From assembly GCF_023017105.1 (NCBI RefSeq), contig NZ_JALKEV010000004.1:186001-250000 (forward strand): 64,000 nucleotides of DNA. Direction: 5' to 3'. A program made the position numbers and the translations under genes. The notes below the pieces were generated by a model. It worked only from the letters and a program-made list of their open reading frames with translations, was not told where the DNA came from and made no database searches. This DNA is from Halalkalibacter sp. APA_J-10(15). GTDB lineage: Bacteria; Bacillota; Bacilli; Bacillales; Bacillaceae_D. Below, one piece after another: positions 8,935 through 17,268 of this stretch (within the stretch, counting starts at the first letter, position 1; each line of letters starts with the position of its first letter).

Positions 8935-9777
8935 CTACCCTTTCAGACCTGTTGTCGCAATCCCTTCAACAATATACTTTTGAAAGATAAAGAAGACCGT
9001 AGAAATAGGTATTAAAGAAAGAACAGACATCGCAAACACTGCCCCCCAAGAGGATTGTCCTTGTGAATCTAAGAAAAGACGTAGGCCTAAGGGCACCGTA
9101 AATTGATCAATCGTATTTAAATAAAGAATTTGACTAAAGAAATCATCCCATGTCCAAATAAAGGTAAAGATCGCTGTTGTAATTAACACAGGCAACGCTA
9201 GTGGAATGATAATTCGAAAATAAATTTGAATGATACCACATCCATCCATCGTTGCACTTTCATCTAATTCACGAGGAATTCCTCGGAAGAACTGCACCAT
9301 TAAAAAGATAAAGAAAGCATCCGTTGCTAATAGCTTTGGTACTGTTAATGGTAAGATTGTATTAATCCAATCAAGCTGATGAAAGATCGTATATTGCGGT
9401 ACTAATGTAACGTGAGCCGGTAGCATAATGGTCATCAGCATACATGCAAACAACAGCTTCTTTAACGGGAATTTCAAACGAGAAAAGGCGTATGCTGCCA
9501 TTGAACACGTAACAATATTCGCAATGACGCTAATTGAACTAATTAAGAAGGAATTTTTGAAAAAAGAGCCAAAGGTCACATCTCTTACAACATTCCAACC
9601 ATTTAAATAATTATCGAGCGTTATTTCTGTCGGCCATAGCCCTGGTGATGAGAAAATTAAATACTCTGGCTTTAACGAGCTTGAAATCATCCATAAAACA
9701 GGATAGAGCATAAGAAGACCGAAGGAAATGATAAATATATGAACGACGATTCGCTTTCCACTAACTTTTCTCCTCAT
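8935..9777 (-). CDS. Carbohydrate ABC transporter permease, MalG/YesQ-like
   Basis: A 280-residue inner membrane permease of the CUT1 family with six predicted membrane helices. The ABC-interaction (EAA) loop is seen as ELDESATMDGCGIIQIYFRI, followed by PLALPVLITTAI. The N-terminal VLWMISSSLKP segment is typical of MalG/LplC/YesQ proteins. It starts directly after the first permease (adjacent stop and start), with GGAGGG inside the end of that gene. No ATPase gene is present in the locus, so the shared MsmX-type ATPase known for such bacillus importers is probably used (inference). It terminates before the cre-like site. Confidence 0.9.
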   Translation of the reverse strand: MRRKVSGKRIVVHIFIISFGLLMLYPVLWMISSSLKPEYLIFSSPGLWPTEITLDNYLNGWNVVRDVTFGSFFKNSFLISSISVIANIVTCSMAAYAFSRLKFPLKKLLFACMLMTIMLPAHVTLVPQYTIFHQLDWINTILPLTVPKLLATDAFFIFLMVQFFRGIPRELDESATMDGCGIIQIYFRIIIPLALPVLITTAIFTFIWTWDDFFSQILYLNTIDQFTVPLGLRLFLDSQGQSSWGAVFAMSVLSLIPISTVFFIFQKYIVEGIATTGLKG

Positions 9778-10728
9778 TTATGATTTCCCTCCATCCTCAT
9801 AGTAGACCCAATATTTAGATGAGATAAAGATAAACGCAGTCAATGTTCCTAGTACCATAACTAGAATCCAAGCCATTGCTGAAGCGTATCCCATTTCAAA
9901 ATGAGAAAACCCTTTTTGATATAAATACAGTGTGTAGAACAAAGTCGAGTTAATTGGCCCACCTGTCCCTTCACTAATAATGTAGGAAGAGGTGAATACT
10001 TGAATCGATTTAATGAGCTCAATGACTAAGTTAAAGAACAATACAGGAGTTAACAGTGGTAATGTAATCTTAAAAAACTTACTTATATTGTTCGCTCCAT
10101 CAACCGATGCTGCTTCATAAAGCTCGGACGGAATTTGCTTCAAGCCCGCAAGAAAGATCACCATCGAGGCACCGAACTGCCACGTTGCTAAAATGATTAA
10201 TGTTCCTAATGCAAAGTCCGGGTGAGCAACCCAACCCTTTCCCGTAATATTTAAAAAAGCAAGTACTTGATTCACTAAACCATCAATGCCAAAAATATTT
10301 TTCCATAATAAAGCTATCGCAACACTTCCTCCTAATAACGAAGGAATATAATAAACGGTTCGATAAATGCCAATCCCTTTCATACTACGATTCAACAAAA
10401 TAGCTACTAACAAAGCAGCTATTAGCTGGGTTGGGACAGCAATAATCACAAACGTAGCTGTCACTTGCACAGAATCCCAAAAACGTTGATCTTGAAAGAG
10501 ATTTTGATAATTGGCTAGACCAATCCATCGCGGTGGATTCATTAAGTCGAAGCGAGTAAATGACAAGTACAATGAACTAATCATCGGGCCTAATACTAAT
10601 CCGAAAAAGCCAATTAGCCATGGTAATAAAAACATATATGCAATGAAGCTATGCTTTCGATCTCGTTTTTGTTTCGTTACTGCTTTTATTTGGATAATCG
10701 GATTTATCTTTTCCGTAGGGTTCTCCAC
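9778..10728 (-). CDS. Carbohydrate ABC transporter permease, MalF/YesP-like
   Basis: A 316-residue membrane protein with six predicted helices after a basic N-terminus (KQKRDRKHSFIAYMFLLPW). The EAA loop reads ELYEAASVDGANNISKFFKI, as in LplB/YesP-type CUT1 permeases. The GTG start at 10728 has GGAGGG 6 bases upstream. It forms the transmembrane channel together with the next gene and receives substrate from the lipoprotein encoded just upstream. Substrate is probably a plant cell-wall oligosaccharide, judged from the GH43 neighbours. Confidence 0.9.
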   Translation of the reverse strand: MENPTEKINPIIQIKAVTKQKRDRKHSFIAYMFLLPWLIGFFGLVLGPMISSLYLSFTRFDLMNPPRWIGLANYQNLFQDQRFWDSVQVTATFVIIAVPTQLIAALLVAILLNRSMKGIGIYRTVYYIPSLLGGSVAIALLWKNIFGIDGLVNQVLAFLNITGKGWVAHPDFALGTLIILATWQFGASMVIFLAGLKQIPSELYEAASVDGANNISKFFKITLPLLTPVLFFNLVIELIKSIQVFTSSYIISEGTGGPINSTLFYTLYLYQKGFSHFEMGYASAMAWILVMVLGTLTAFIFISSKYWVYYEDGGKS

Positions 10729-10844
10729 AACGATCCCTCCTACTCTCTATTTTTTAAACGAATTCAAATTTCTTTATTACATGTTGAGAGTGGCTCCACT
10801 TCACTCTCATTATTAGATTGAACCTGAGCCACTCGATCATTCTA

Positions 10845-12185
10845 TTATTCTTCCGAATACCGTTCAATATTAGCTATTAATTCATTGAAGTAATTTTCTG
10901 AAGCCTCTTCAACAGTCGATTGTTCAAAGTAGATTCGCTCAGCTGTCTCTTGAAAAAGTTGAGTATTCTCGTTGTAGCCAGGTAAATTCGGAATATATGG
11001 TGCATCCGATGTTGAGCTAACCCAGTCAATATAAGCAAATATTTCTTGATCTACAACATCCCCTGAATCTAAGAGAGAGTCACGAACTTCGGCATTGACC
11101 GGTGCTCCACGATCATTCCCGAGAATTTCAGTTGCCTCTAAATCATTGACAAAGAAACCTAAGAACTTAGCCACCTCTTCCGGGTGATCGGTCGTATTTG
11201 TACCTGCTAAAAATTGACTTGGCCTTAGCCCTACTCCATTCTGACCTGATTCACTATTGTAAGGATTAATAAATAAGATCAACTCATCTTCAGTGGCACC
11301 TTGATAGGCCCCTAGCTGATTACTCGCAATCGCTTCCATTGCTACGGTACGTTGCACAATTAATGACTGTTCTGGTGTCTGAGTCGCTGTTACTTGAACC
11401 TCTGGAATTGCAGCACCTCCAGCTTCTCTTAACTCCTTCCAAAGTGAAAACCAATCCTTTACATCTTGTGATTCAAAACCAATCTCACCATCTAAATATG
11501 TCCATTTATCCCGTTGTGCTAAAAAGGTTCCAAACCCATCCTCTTCAAAGTCAGCCGTCCCATAAATACCATCCAACGCTGCTGATAACTCATTAGCAAT
11601 CTCATGAAAATCTTCCCATGACCAATCTTCACTCGGAAGCGCTACACCAGCTTCATCGAATAACGTTTTATTTAACAGAACCCCTCTTGCATTCGTCCCC
11701 AATGTTACTCCATAAAACTGTCCATCAAATGTAGCAGCGTCAATCATACTTTGATCATGCTGACTTAAATCAAGCTCATTTCCAACATAATCATCTAGTG
11801 GAAGTACTGTACCACGAGCAACGAAGTCGTTTAAATTACCTCCATACTGAACAATATCAGGTGCATTTCCTGCTGCAAGCTGTGTTGAAAGCTTATCAAA
11901 ATACCCATCAAACCCAGAATATTCGGGTACAATCGTGACATGCGGATTCTGTTCTTCATACAACTCAATGACCTTCAACGTACGATCATGTCTCTCTTGT
12001 CCGCCCCACCAAGTAATCCTTAGTTCAATTTCTTCCTCATCACCATTTGTTTGTACCTCTTCATTAGGTATTTCCTCTTCCCCTCCTGTTGACGGTGCAT
12101 CAGCCTCTTCACTTTGTGAATTACAAGCTGCAATCAATAGTAAAAACAAACAGATTCCAAACACATACATGAGCTTCTTCATCAT
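10845..12185 (-). CDS. Extracellular sugar-binding lipoprotein (YesO-like)
   Basis: A 446-residue family 1 solute-binding protein. The signal peptide MMKKLMYVFGICLFLLLI ends in the lipobox AAC, with the lipidated Cys near residue 21, followed by an acidic linker. The body shows the ABC sugar-binding fold (ELRITWWGGQERHDRT, DIVQYGGNLNDFVARG). Two adjacent ATGs (12185 and 12182) follow a GGGGG site. It is the first gene of the operon and probably highly expressed, with a 116-base gap before the permeases. A perfect cre site lies just upstream, so carbon catabolite repression is expected. Confidence 0.92.
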   Translation of the reverse strand: MMKKLMYVFGICLFLLLIAACNSQSEEADAPSTGGEEEIPNEEVQTNGDEEEIELRITWWGGQERHDRTLKVIELYEEQNPHVTIVPEYSGFDGYFDKLSTQLAAGNAPDIVQYGGNLNDFVARGTVLPLDDYVGNELDLSQHDQSMIDAATFDGQFYGVTLGTNARGVLLNKTLFDEAGVALPSEDWSWEDFHEIANELSAALDGIYGTADFEEDGFGTFLAQRDKWTYLDGEIGFESQDVKDWFSLWKELREAGGAAIPEVQVTATQTPEQSLIVQRTVAMEAIASNQLGAYQGATEDELILFINPYNSESGQNGVGLRPSQFLAGTNTTDHPEEVAKFLGFFVNDLEATEILGNDRGAPVNAEVRDSLLDSGDVVDQEIFAYIDWVSSTSDAPYIPNLPGYNENTQLFQETAERIYFEQSTVEEASENYFNELIANIERYSEE

Positions 12186-12220
12186 ATTTCCCCCTTTCTT
12201 GTGATACTTCTATTCTATTT

Positions 12221-12234
12221 TGTAATCGCTTACA
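12221..12234. promoter_or_regulatory. Perfect cre (CcpA) site upstream of the binding-protein operon
   Basis: TGTAATCGCTTACA matches the TGWAANCGNTNWCA consensus at all positions. It lies 36 bases upstream of the binding-protein ATG, between the proposed promoter and the start, a roadblock position. Confidence 0.8.
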
Positions 12235-12258
12235 TTAAAATGAAGAAAAGTTAGGTAA

Positions 12259-12288
12259 GTTATAAAAAAACTCATCTTTTTTCATCAA
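12259..12288 (-). promoter_or_regulatory. Candidate promoter of the transporter operon
   Basis: On the minus strand TTGATG (12283-12288) and TATAAC (12259-12264) are separated by 18 bases. The -35 box is imperfect, consistent with a promoter that needs activation. The cre site lies 24 bases downstream of the -10. Confidence 0.4.
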
Positions 12289-12299
12289 TTCTTTTACTC

Positions 12300-12328
12300 T
12301 TGACGTTTTTCAACACAATTTTTATACA
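12300..12328 (+). promoter_or_regulatory. Sigma-A promoter of the AraC regulator gene
   Basis: TTGACG (12300-12305) and TATACA (12323-12328) with a 17-base spacer, about 75 bases upstream of the regulator start. Confidence 0.6.
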
Positions 12329-12403
12329 GATACTTCAATTCATAAAGCAATACAGGTCAAAAATCAAACGGTACATTATGGTACATTAATCATACAGGAG
12401 GTC

Positions 12404-13288
12404 ATGATGAACCATTATACAATCAGTAAACAAATCATCGCATTCATCGAAAACAACTTACATGAGCGACTTTCTCTAGAGTCCATTGCTAAACATGCTG
12501 GCTTTTCTAAATATCATTTTCATCGTCTTTTTTATAAGGAAATCGGGCAATCTGTCATGGACTATGTACGATCTCGTCGACTTGCAAATGCAGCTCATCT
12601 TTTATTACAGTCTGACGAGAAAATTATTGATATCGCCTTTTATTTTCGCTTTGAATCACAGGAATCCTTTACTCGATCCTTTAAAAAAGCCTATCACCTG
12701 CCACCTGGACAATATCGAAAGCTCATGTCAAAATTAAAATTACAAAAAAAGGAGAATACCTCAATGGAGCCACAAAAAATAAAAGGTTGGTTTTTAAGTG
12801 GAAGTCACCCGTTTCACTTCAAAATCGATATAGACGAAGAAGTCTTTCATCAAGGTAGACGCTCAGCCACATTAAAATCAATTTCAACAGAGTCAGAGCA
12901 CGAATTCGCGACCATTATGCAGCAAGTGAAAGCTGACCATTATCGAAATAAGCGATTGAAATTTTCTGGATTTTTAAAGGCAAAGGATATTGAAGGTTTC
13001 TGTGGTTTTTGGATGAGAGTAGACAGTACCTACGGAGACATATTGCAATTTGATAACATGGCAGATCGTCCCATTACAACGGACTGTGATTGGAATCATC
13101 ATTCAATTGTATTAGATGTTCCTCAAGATAGTGGGATCATTTCTTTTGGAGCTCTTCTATCTGGTAAAGGTCAATTATGGATGGATAGTCTATCGCTTAG
13201 TATTGTTGATAACCGAACCCCGACCACAAATATTGATTATACTTCACAAGTAAACCATGAACCGATTAACCTTTCATTTGAAGAGTAG
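12404..13288 (+). CDS. AraC-family transcriptional regulator with C-terminal beta-rich domain
   Basis: A 294-residue protein. The two AraC helix-turn-helices are at the N-terminus (about 8-106), including FSKYHFHRLFYKEIG and FRFESQESFTRSFKKAY with PPGQYRK. A linker is followed by a C-terminal beta-sandwich-like domain (about 125-275) containing FCGFWMRVDSTYGD and ISFGALLSGKGQLWMDS, which resembles domains fused to some bacillus AraC proteins and may bind a ligand. Two ATGs are possible; 12407 has the better spacing from AGGAGG (2 versus 5 bases). It diverges from the transporter operon and precedes an MFS remnant and a GH43 gene, so it probably regulates the latter. Confidence 0.85.
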   Translation: MMNHYTISKQIIAFIENNLHERLSLESIAKHAGFSKYHFHRLFYKEIGQSVMDYVRSRRLANAAHLLLQSDEKIIDIAFYFRFESQESFTRSFKKAYHLPPGQYRKLMSKLKLQKKENTSMEPQKIKGWFLSGSHPFHFKIDIDEEVFHQGRRSATLKSISTESEHEFATIMQQVKADHYRNKRLKFSGFLKAKDIEGFCGFWMRVDSTYGDILQFDNMADRPITTDCDWNHHSIVLDVPQDSGIISFGALLSGKGQLWMDSLSLSIVDNRTPTTNIDYTSQVNHEPINLSFEE

Positions 13289-13383
13289 GGAAGGAGCACA
13301 ATAATGAGAAAAGACAAAGATGTCCTTATCTCAACATGGTTAGGATGGTTACTTGACGCCCTCTTATATATTCAATTCAGGGT

Positions 13384-13419
13384 GGCCACTGAAAAAGTTT
13401 TCATAACATTTCAGTGGTC
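13384..13419. repeat. Dispersed palindromic repeat, copy A
   Basis: GGCCACTGAAAAAGTTTT pairs with the arm ending TTTCAGTGGTC. Related copies are at 46273-46310 and 50033-50068. This copy marks the point where the MFS remnant loses homology. Confidence 0.65.
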
Positions 13420-13467
13420 TCATACGTTACTCGTTTCCATCTATTCTTTTTTAGATAAAATCTATAG

Positions 13468-13481
13468 TTTAACCGTTTACA
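13468..13481. promoter_or_regulatory. cre (CcpA) site overlapping the -35 of the GH43 promoter
   Basis: TTTAACCGTTTACA matches the cre consensus at 13 of 14 positions. Its last six bases are the -35 box of the promoter at 13476-13504, so CcpA binding would block RNA polymerase. Confidence 0.7.
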
Positions 13482-13504
13482 TTGTGTTACACCCTCCTTA
13501 TAAT
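13476..13504 (+). promoter_or_regulatory. Sigma-A promoter of the second GH43 gene
   Basis: TTTACA (13476-13481), 17-base spacer, TATAAT (13499-13504). It lies 42 bases upstream of the GTG start at 13547. Confidence 0.75.
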
Positions 13505-13546
13505 TAGGCACTGTATAAACTTCTTAATCGATAGGAGAGACGTGCA

Positions 13547-14536
13547 GTGACGAAAAAAGTACATCAAAATGAACCAATTGTAACTCATTTGTACACAGCA
13601 GACCCATCTGCCCATGTATTTGATGGTAAATTGTACATTTATCCTTCGCATGACCTCGATCATGATGGGCCAGATAATGATAATGGTGACCAATACCGCA
13701 TGGAGGATTATCACGTTTTATCAATGAAATCGATTGACGGCCCTGTTGAAGATCACGATGAAGCGCTTCATGTTCGTGATGTTCCATGGGCATCAAAGCA
13801 AATGTGGGCTCCTGATGCTGCTTACAAAAATGGAACATACTATTTTTACTTCCCAGCTCGAGATCATGATGGAGTTTTTCGAATTGGTGTCGCAACAAGC
13901 CAATCACCAACGGGACCATTTAAGCCTGAAGAGAATTACATTGAAGGAAGCTATAGTATCGATCCTGCTGTATTTGTTGATCAAGATAATCGAGCATACT
14001 GTTACTTCGGTGGTTTGTGGGGAGGCCAATTAGAAAAGTGGCAAACAGGAACCTTCCTTCCACATGTAGAAGAAGGCCCCGCAATAGATCAACCAGCAAT
14101 TGGACCACGCGTTGCCGAATTAAGCGAGGACATGCTTTCATTTAAGACAGAACCTAAAGAAATTTCAATTGTCGATGAAGATGGAAAGCCTATTGTAGCA
14201 GGTGATGAGGACCGACGTTACTTCGAAGGCCCTTGGATTCATAAGTATAATGACTATTATTATTTATCCTATTCAACAGGAACGACTCATAAAATTGTTT
14301 ACGCAATAAGCAAAAGTCCAGAGGGGCCTTTTGAGTTCAAAGGAACGATTTTAAATCCTGTCATTGGTTGGACGACTCATCATTCAATCGTCGAATTTAA
14401 TAATAAGTGGTATTTATTCTATCATGACTGTTCGTTGTCTGATGGCGTCAATCATAAACGCTCTGTCAAATTTACTGAGCTCCATTACAACGAAGACGGA
14501 ACCATTCAAACCATTGATCCGTATAAGCAATCATAA
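13547..14536 (+). CDS. Glycoside hydrolase family 43 protein (intracellular xylosidase/arabinofuranosidase type)
   Basis: A 329-residue single-domain GH43 enzyme. It shows YTADPSAHVFDGKLYIYPSHD with the presumed catalytic base Asp near residue 20, the VPWASKQMWAPDAAYKNGTY segment, SIDPAVFVDQDNRAY with the second Asp, and YFEGPWIHKYNDYYYLSYS with the presumed acid Glu. The His in TTHHSIVEF fits the propeller-centre histidine. No signal peptide. The GTG start follows AGGAG by 9 bases. It has its own promoter with an overlapping cre site, so it is repressed by preferred sugars. Xylosidase versus arabinofuranosidase activity cannot be decided from sequence alone. Confidence 0.88.
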   Translation: MTKKVHQNEPIVTHLYTADPSAHVFDGKLYIYPSHDLDHDGPDNDNGDQYRMEDYHVLSMKSIDGPVEDHDEALHVRDVPWASKQMWAPDAAYKNGTYYFYFPARDHDGVFRIGVATSQSPTGPFKPEENYIEGSYSIDPAVFVDQDNRAYCYFGGLWGGQLEKWQTGTFLPHVEEGPAIDQPAIGPRVAELSEDMLSFKTEPKEISIVDEDGKPIVAGDEDRRYFEGPWIHKYNDYYYLSYSTGTTHKIVYAISKSPEGPFEFKGTILNPVIGWTTHHSIVEFNNKWYLFYHDCSLSDGVNHKRSVKFTELHYNEDGTIQTIDPYKQS

Positions 14537-14550
14537 AAGTATGTATGAAT

Positions 14551-14591
14551 GAGAACCTCGAATGAAAGGGGACGACTTTCATTCGAGGCTC
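14551..14591. terminator. Terminator between convergent GH43 and Toprim genes
   Basis: CCTCGAATGAAAG pairs with CTTTCATTCGAGG around a 7-base loop. It includes the stop codon of the minus-strand Toprim gene and serves the GH43 gene. Confidence 0.75.
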
Positions 14592-14938
14592 CTACTTGTA
14601 AACTTCTTTTCCACCTTTTCTTTCACTTGAAAGTGGGCTCTCAGTATTTGTGCTAAATAGTCAAGGGGTGTCGTTTCAACTTGACCATATTCTCTTATCG
14701 TATAAAGATGAACAGCATTCGGTAATTCACGCTTCAATTGCTTCCGAATCTTATCCCCTGAATCATCCGCATCAACTAAAACATACACATCTTCATTCTC
14801 TATTGGTAAAATGAATTCCTCAAGCTTCTCGTTACTTAATGTACCATGTGTACAAATAATCGTAACCTTTTCATGTAACACCTTTTTCACTCTTTTACGA
14901 TCATTGGTACCTTCTACAATTAAGACCTTCTCTACCAT
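14579..14938 (-). CDS. Toprim domain protein (YusF-like)
   Basis: A 119-residue stand-alone Toprim domain. The motif-1 glutamate is in VLIVEGTNDR and the motif-2 DxD in VYVLVDADDSGDKIRK. The length and sequence resemble B. subtilis YusF, which is related to the N-terminal domain of ribonuclease M5, but no RNase M5 C-terminal part is present. Metal-dependent nucleic-acid cleavage or nucleotide chemistry is possible, but the function is not established. The gene is transcribed alone, with a candidate TATACT -10 box about 50 bases upstream and a weak ribosome binding site. Confidence 0.8.
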   Translation of the reverse strand: MVEKVLIVEGTNDRKRVKKVLHEKVTIICTHGTLSNEKLEEFILPIENEDVYVLVDADDSGDKIRKQLKRELPNAVHLYTIREYGQVETTPLDYLAQILRAHFQVKEKVEKKFTSRSLE

Positions 14939-15054
14939 ACGACTTCATTCCCTGTGTCTGAAGTAATTTCTACATCTTTAGTATAAACGTTTCTTATGAA
15001 TTGATAAACAAGGATGTTATATAAAGCTTCCTATGACTACTATTTAATGTAAGA

Positions 15055-15082
15055 AAGGGCGCCCAAAAGCTTGAGCCCCCTT
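15055..15082 (-). terminator. Terminator of the GGDEF-ThDP-CMD operon
   Basis: On the minus strand AAGGGGGC pairs with GCGCCCTT, followed by TCTTACATT. It lies about 20 bases after the stop at 15099. Confidence 0.65.
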
Positions 15083-15098
15083 GTAAACCTTTAACTTG

Positions 15099-15491
15099 TC
15101 ACCAGTCTACTTCCACACCAATTTCTTCAAAGACTTCTAATATAACTGGAAAAGCAGCCACTGATTTCGGAAAACCAGCATACGCGGCACAATGTAAAAC
15201 AAGCTCTAAAATCTCTTTCGGTGTCACACCTACATGAATAGCAGTATGAACATGAAACCTTAATGCTTCTGGAATTCCTTGTGTCACAAGTGACGACAAT
15301 GTGATGAGCGCTCGTTGTTTATGATCAAGCTCTGTTCGCGACCAAACCTCACCATACCCAAATGACATCATCATTTCCTCAAAAGCAGGATGAATACTTT
15401 GAAAGCGTTGAACTTGATCTATCCCTTGCTCGCCTCTAATCTGTCTTAATATATCCATCCCTTTTTCATAGCTTTCATCTCGTATACTCAC
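15099..15491 (-). CDS. Carboxymuconolactone decarboxylase family protein
   Basis: A 130-residue CMD/AhpD-fold protein: SFGYGEVWSRTELDHKQRAL helix, then ITLSSLVTQGIPEALRFHVH and GVTPKEILELVLHCAAYAGF. The conserved Glu (WSRTELD) and His (ALRFHVH) of 4-carboxymuconolactone decarboxylases are present, but there is no CxxC pair, so it is not an AhpD-type reductase. It is probably an oligomeric decarboxylase or lactone-processing enzyme working with the ThDP enzyme that precedes it by 13 bases. The GTG at 15491 is preferred because GGAG lies 8 bases upstream; the GTG at 15500 overlaps that site. Confidence 0.82.
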   Translation of the reverse strand: MSIRDESYEKGMDILRQIRGEQGIDQVQRFQSIHPAFEEMMMSFGYGEVWSRTELDHKQRALITLSSLVTQGIPEALRFHVHTAIHVGVTPKEILELVLHCAAYAGFPKSVAAFPVILEVFEEIGVEVDW

Positions 15492-15504
15492 ACCACTCAC
15501 TCCT

Positions 15505-17268
15505 TTAGCCCCTTCTCATAGTTGGCGGGATTTCATTTGTGTCCACTATCACTTCAATCACATTCGGTTCACTAAACTCAGCCGTAATAACTTGATTTAA
15601 AGCAAATGTTAACTCTTCTTCTGTGCGACATTTGTATGCATTTGCCCCAAAAGAATGAGCAAATTGTTGGATATCAACCGGATGGTCAAGCATTGTCCCA
15701 ACAGACCTCCCAACATGAGCCTTCATCCCTTTATCAACCATGTCCAACCCTTCATTATTTAAAATAATAAACAGTACATTTGAGCCAGCATTTACAGCTG
15801 TCGAAAGCTCCGTTCCATGCATCATAAAGCAGCCATCTCCAGTTAAACAAACAATGGGAACTTCAGGTGCAGCTAGCTTAGCACCGATCGAATAGCCAAT
15901 CGCATGACCCATTGCTCCAAAAACATCATCAAAGAAGAACGTCCCATGTTTTTTAATTCCATAGTGCTTAATCGCATAAAATGAGTGGCTACCAGCATCA
16001 CCGAACATAATCGTGTTTGCAGGTAAATAGTTGTCCAAAATCGTAAGAGCATGAGCTGACGACATAAACTCCTGCTCTCGTTCCTTTAATGCAAGAGCTT
16101 GCCCACTTTCTTCAGATGTTGCATCCTCATGGAAGAAATGTTCTTCCTTTGTTTGTACTGCGGACCTTTGCCACTCATCACTAAACGGAAAATCATGCAG
16201 CTCAAGCTTGCGATACCCCAAATGCTCTACACTCTCGACCCCTACAATCTCCTGCCTTTGTAACAATTCAATTCCTTTCTTTTGCAGTAATGTGGCCACA
16301 TTCATTTTAAGATCTCCATAAATAAATAAGGTTGGCACTGTAATGGTTTTCCCAACAAACATTGGATCGTAGTCAAATTGAATTACTTTTTCTGGAAAAT
16401 GCTCTTCTGATAATCCAGCCACTGACATATCACTTAATTTGGTCCCCATAACAACCATCACATCAACGCCTTCCTCCAAATAGCTATGGGCTTGTTCATG
16501 ACCACCTAATCCAAACGCACCTAATGACAAGGAATGATAGCTGACAAAGGATCCTTTACCTCCTGGTGTAGTCATAACGGGAATATTCCAAGTTTCAGCA
16601 AATACTTGAACTTCTTCATATGCCTTACTTGAATGAACACCTTTACCTAAAAATAAGAGTGGCCGTTCGGCTTGTTCTAATAGATCTATCACCTCTTCTA
16701 AATTCGGTGATATCACATGCTGTTCCTTTGGAAGGTCTAGTTGAAATGATTCGATCTCAGCAAGCAGTACGTCGGCTGGAATCGATAAGTGAACAGGGCC
16801 TTTTATACCAATAAATGCTTTTTCTAATGCATGTCTTACATACGATTCAACTAAGTCTGAGCGTTCAATTCTTGCACTAAACTTAGTTACAGGCTTAAAC
16901 ATTTCTACAACATCTGTACCAAATGCTGTAGAATCTTGCCCTAAGGCCTTACCCGTATCACTCATAGAAGGATGCCCCGTAATAATGAGTAGCGGAATAT
17001 GAGACGCCATAGCTTGTCCCGCTGCTGTAATTAAATTCGTTCCACCTGGACCAGACGTTCCAACTGCTACACCCAACTTCTCACTAAGTAATGAAAATCC
17101 AGTAGCTTCATACCCTGCTCCACATTCATGTCTGCTTGCGACAAATGATAAGCCCGCTTTATCAATCTCAACTGCTAGTGGAACGACTGCTTTCCCTGGA
17201 ATACCAAAAACATGTGAGACTCCCCAACTCCTAAACTGCTCAGCTAAAATAGTGGCTACTTTTTTCAT
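15505..17268 (-). CDS. Thiamine diphosphate-dependent enzyme (acetolactate synthase/pyruvate oxidase-like)
   Basis: A 587-residue enzyme with the three-domain POX fold. The N-terminal PYR domain holds the catalytic Glu in SRHECGAGYEATG, the central domain starts near 190, and the C-terminal PP domain carries the ThDP/Mg motif GDGCFMMHGTEL...LNNEG. The central domain has an insertion-like stretch near 355-395 rich in His and Glu. It is not a clear IlvB, so the substrate is unknown; a 2-oxo acid decarboxylation or carboligation is expected. The start lies 29 bases inside the preceding GGDEF-EAL gene, with AAAAAGGAG within it, so the two are translationally coupled. The next gene is CMD-like. 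Confidence 0.85.
   Translation of the reverse strand: MKKVATILAEQFRSWGVSHVFGIPGKAVVPLAVEIDKAGLSFVASRHECGAGYEATGFSLLSEKLGVAVGTSGPGGTNLITAAGQAMASHIPLLIITGHPSMSDTGKALGQDSTAFGTDVVEMFKPVTKFSARIERSDLVESYVRHALEKAFIGIKGPVHLSIPADVLLAEIESFQLDLPKEQHVISPNLEEVIDLLEQAERPLLFLGKGVHSSKAYEEVQVFAETWNIPVMTTPGGKGSFVSYHSLSLGAFGLGGHEQAHSYLEEGVDVMVVMGTKLSDMSVAGLSEEHFPEKVIQFDYDPMFVGKTITVPTLFIYGDLKMNVATLLQKKGIELLQRQEIVGVESVEHLGYRKLELHDFPFSDEWQRSAVQTKEEHFFHEDATSEESGQALALKEREQEFMSSAHALTILDNYLPANTIMFGDAGSHSFYAIKHYGIKKHGTFFFDDVFGAMGHAIGYSIGAKLAAPEVPIVCLTGDGCFMMHGTELSTAVNAGSNVLFIILNNEGLDMVDKGMKAHVGRSVGTMLDHPVDIQQFAHSFGANAYKCRTEEELTFALNQVITAEFSEPNVIEVIVDTNEIPPTMRRG

Larger units (their letters stand above)
13304..13507 (+). 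pseudogene. Remnant of an MFS sugar transporter N-terminus
   Basis: A 67-codon open frame with a good GGAAGGAG site and ATG. Its first 24 residues (MRKDKDVLISTWLGWLLDAL) resemble the start of oligosaccharide MFS transporters, where a WLGWxxDG motif opens helix 1. After codon 27 the frame runs through a palindromic repeat, a cre site and the promoter of the next gene, so the rest is not MFS-like. The simplest reading is that most of a transporter gene was deleted, leaving the translation start. It could still express a short membrane peptide. Confidence 0.5.

Noticed and set aside
13524..13919. Minus-strand open frame opposite GH43
   Set aside because: Histidine-rich shadow of the GH43 coding strand, no ribosome site.
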